From assembly GCA_002451085.1 (NCBI GenBank), contig DKBE01000053.1, positions 17,293 to 25,454 of the forward strand: DNA of 8,162 bases, written 5' to 3'. The first letter of the stretch is position 1; each line of letters starts with the position of its first letter. Shown piece after piece: positions 6,481 to 8,162 of this stretch. Under the pieces are notes generated by a model that did no database searches, was not told the DNA's origin, and was given only the letters and a program-made list of their open reading frames with translations. A program made the position numbers and the translations under genes. The stretch comes from Proteobacteria bacterium UBA6908. GTDB lineage: Bacteria; Pseudomonadota; Gammaproteobacteria; Acidiferrobacterales; UBA6901.

Positions 6481-7196
6481 ACGTTGTGTTGTGGGCTGGA
6501 GGATCGCTGGCATCGCTCGTGCTGGCGTTTGCCCTTGTTCGACAAGGGCTGCGCCGCTGCCGTGCCGCTGCCCGCGCCGACTGGGGGCACGGCTGGCTCA
6601 ATACCCTTGACGGCTTGAACCGACTCTTCTGCCGACACTTTCACCGGATGCGGTCGGTATCGTTGCCATTACCCGAACATGGTCCGGCGCTGGTGGTGTC
6701 GAACCATGTCTCCGGACTGGACCCATTGCTTCTGATCGCCTCGGCCCAGCGACCCCTGCGATTCATCATTGCCAGGGAACAGTATGAGCGTTTCGGGCTG
6801 AATTGGTTGTTGCGTGCCGTCGGGTGCATCCCGGTCGATCGCGCCGCCAGTCCGCATCGGGCGCTGTCGGCCGCTCGCCAGGCCCTGCAGCGCGGTGAAA
6901 TCGTCGCACTGTTTCCGCACGGACGTATCCATCTCGATCACGAGGGGCACGCGCGGCTGAAACCAGGTATCCGGCACCTGGCGGAAGTCTCCGGCGCCTC
7001 TGTGTTCCCTGTCAGGATCGACGGGATTACCGGGCAAGGCCAGACGCTGCTGGCCGTCATACGTCGCTCACGGGCGAAATTGAAGGTGTTTCCGCCACTA
7101 CAGCATGACCCGGACAACCCCGAACAGTTGCTGGAGCAACTGGCGCCGCTGCTCAGCGGCAAAAGTCATACACGGGAAGCCGGGCAGTTGCCTTGA
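6477..7196 (+). CDS. PlsC-like 1-acyl-glycerol-3-phosphate acyltransferase family protein
   Basis: This 239-residue protein has one hydrophobic N-terminal segment (about 4-22) that probably anchors it to the inner membrane. The PlsC/LPLAT domain spans about 65-205. Motif I is SNHVSGLD (75-82) with catalytic His77 and Asp82. Motif II is around FIIAREQYERFG (96-107), and VGCIPVDR (115-122) follows. Motif III, usually FPEGT(R), reads FPHGR (147-151). LKPGIRHLAEVSGASVFPVRIDG (161-183) fits the last family block. Members move an acyl chain to lysophosphatidate or related acceptors; the changed motif III makes the exact acceptor uncertain. It overlaps the MFS gene by four bases, so the two are probably translated together. 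Its TGA (7194-7196) lies inside the clpB heat-shock promoter. Confidence 0.88.
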   Translation: MNVVLWAGGSLASLVLAFALVRQGLRRCRAAARADWGHGWLNTLDGLNRLFCRHFHRMRSVSLPLPEHGPALVVSNHVSGLDPLLLIASAQRPLRFIIAREQYERFGLNWLLRAVGCIPVDRAASPHRALSAARQALQRGEIVALFPHGRIHLDHEGHARLKPGIRHLAEVSGASVFPVRIDGITGQGQTLLAVIRRSRAKLKVFPPLQHDPDNPEQLLEQLAPLLSGKSHTREAGQLP

Positions 7197-7219
7197 AATG
7201 GGCAGGAGTTACCCCATAA
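7192..7219 (+). promoter_or_regulatory. Sigma-32 (RpoH) heat-shock promoter of clpB
   Basis: CTTGAAA (7192-7198) is a full match to the sigma-32 -35 consensus. After 13 bases comes CCCCATAA (7212-7219), matching the -10 consensus CCCCATNT except for its last base. The spacing is within the known range. Transcription should start near 7226, leaving a leader of about 37 bases before the clpB ATG. The -35 box contains the stop codon of the acyltransferase gene. ClpB is a classic sigma-32 regulon member, which supports the call. Confidence 0.9.
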
Positions 7220-7262
7220 ACACCGCATCTGGCCAATTTGACACCGAACCCGAGATTGACAC

Positions 7263-8162
7263 ATGCGGATGGATAAACTGACCACCAAGTTCCAGATGGC
7301 GCTCGCTGAGGCCCAGAGCCTGGCCGTGGGCCGCGACCACCAGTACATCGAGCCCGTGCATGTGCTGGCCGCACTGCTCGATCAGGATGGTGGCACGACC
7401 CGGCCACTGCTGGCTAAATGCGACGTCAACGCCAACCAGTTACGTTCGAGTATCGGGCAGAAGCTCGACCGATTGCCGTCCGTGCAAGGCAGCGGTGGAG
7501 AAGTGCATATTTCCAACGACCTCAACAAGCTGCTCAACCTCACGGATAAATATGCGCAGCAGCGTGGCGACCAGTACATCACCTCCGAGCTGTTTGTGCT
7601 GGCTGCCCTCGAAGACAAGGGTGAGCTCGGACGCCTGATGAAGGAATCAGGGGTTTCGAAGGGTGGCCTGGAAAAGGCCATCGACGCCCTACGTGGCGGG
7701 CAAAAAGTTCAGGATGCCGCGGCTGAAGATCAGCGCCAGGCCTTGCAGAAATACACCATCGACCTCACCGAGCGTGCCGAACAGGGCAAGCTCGATCCGG
7801 TGATCGGACGAGATGACGAAATCCGCCGTTGTGTACAGATTCTGCAGCGTCGCACCAAGAACAACCCGGTACTGATCGGCGAGCCGGGCGTCGGCAAGAC
7901 CGCCATCGTTGAAGGACTGGCGCTGCGCATCGTCAATGGCGAAGTCCCGGAAGGCATCAAGAACAAGCGCCTGTTGTCGCTCGACATGGGCGCCTTGATT
8001 GCTGGCGCCAAGTTTCGCGGCGAGTTCGAAGAGCGGCTCAAGGCCGTCCTCAACGATCTGGCCAAGCAGGAAGGGCAGGTCATCCTGTTTATCGATGAAA
8101 TCCACACCATGGTGGGTGCCGGCAAGGCCGAAGGCGCCATGGATGCCGGCAACATGCTGAAG
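7263..8162 (+). CDS. clpB: ClpB disaggregase, N-terminal 300 residues (cut by window end)
   Basis: ClpB is a hexameric AAA+ ATPase that, with DnaK, pulls apart aggregated proteins after heat stress. The start [14 protein letters not shown] matches E. coli ClpB, and GAG (7252-7254) is a weak ribosome binding site. Residues 1 to about 145 are the Clp N domain. The first ATPase domain follows, with [19 protein letters not shown] (154-172), Walker A GEPGVGKT (206-213) and Walker B with Asp278 and Glu279 in FIDEIHTM; these are numbered exactly as in E. coli. The middle domain and second ATPase domain lie beyond the window. Val149, where E. coli starts its short form from a GTG codon, is encoded here by GTT. 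Confidence 0.98.
   Translation, partial: MRMDKLTTKFQMALAEAQSLAVGRDHQYIEPVHVLAALLDQDGGTTRPLLAKCDVNANQLRSSIGQKLDRLPSVQGSGGEVHISNDLNKLLNLTDKYAQQRGDQYITSELFVLAALEDKGELGRLMKESGVSKGGLEKAIDALRGGQKVQDAAAEDQRQALQKYTIDLTERAEQGKLDPVIGRDDEIRRCVQILQRRTKNNPVLIGEPGVGKTAIVEGLALRIVNGEVPEGIKNKRLLSLDMGALIAGAKFRGEFEERLKAVLNDLAKQEGQVILFIDEIHTMVGAGKAEGAMDAGNMLK

Noticed and set aside
7689..8155. Minus-strand open frames opposite clpB
   Set aside because: clpB is certain on the plus strand with residue-level agreement to E. coli ClpB; the opposite frames are shadows.

Overview
The window looks like ordinary chromosome of a GC-rich gammaproteobacterium. The strongest clue is its frame: the tail of an RluD-like pseudouridine synthase gene, then pgeF (yfiH), and at the far end clpB. 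In E. coli and many relatives rluD, pgeF and clpB lie side by side. Here about 6.4 kb with seven further genes sits between pgeF and clpB. Base use and style of the coding parts look uniform, and I see no integrase, transposase, tRNA, CRISPR array or phage gene.

Layout. Positions 1-2713 (+ strand) form a tight run: rluD end, pgeF (four-base overlap), a ZIP-family metal transporter, a GcvR-like protein with two ACT domains, and a peptide deformylase. Positions 2765-5054 (- strand) hold nadC (quinolinate phosphoribosyltransferase) followed by a DUF3391/HD-GYP protein, convergent with the deformylase gene. A 121-base divergent gap separates nadC from a + strand pair, a UMF1-type MFS transporter and a PlsC-like acyltransferase, whose genes overlap by four bases. 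The window ends inside clpB (300 codons present, through the first Walker B motif). A near-perfect sigma-32 heat-shock promoter lies just before clpB, and its -35 box contains the stop codon of the acyltransferase gene.

How the genes fit together. Most products are housekeeping: cell-wall quality control (PgeF), metal uptake (ZIP), removal of formyl groups from new proteins (Def), NAD synthesis (NadC), phospholipid acylation (PlsC-like) and disaggregation (ClpB). The HD-GYP protein probably breaks down cyclic di-GMP, with all expected metal ligands but an altered GYP motif.

The points most worth checking are the heat-shock promoter fused to the upstream stop codon, the HD-GYP variant, a 14-base near-identical palindromic element placed at both the nadC start and the leader of the HD-GYP gene, and the expanded pgeF-clpB interval. 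I do not see a clearly new multi-gene system.
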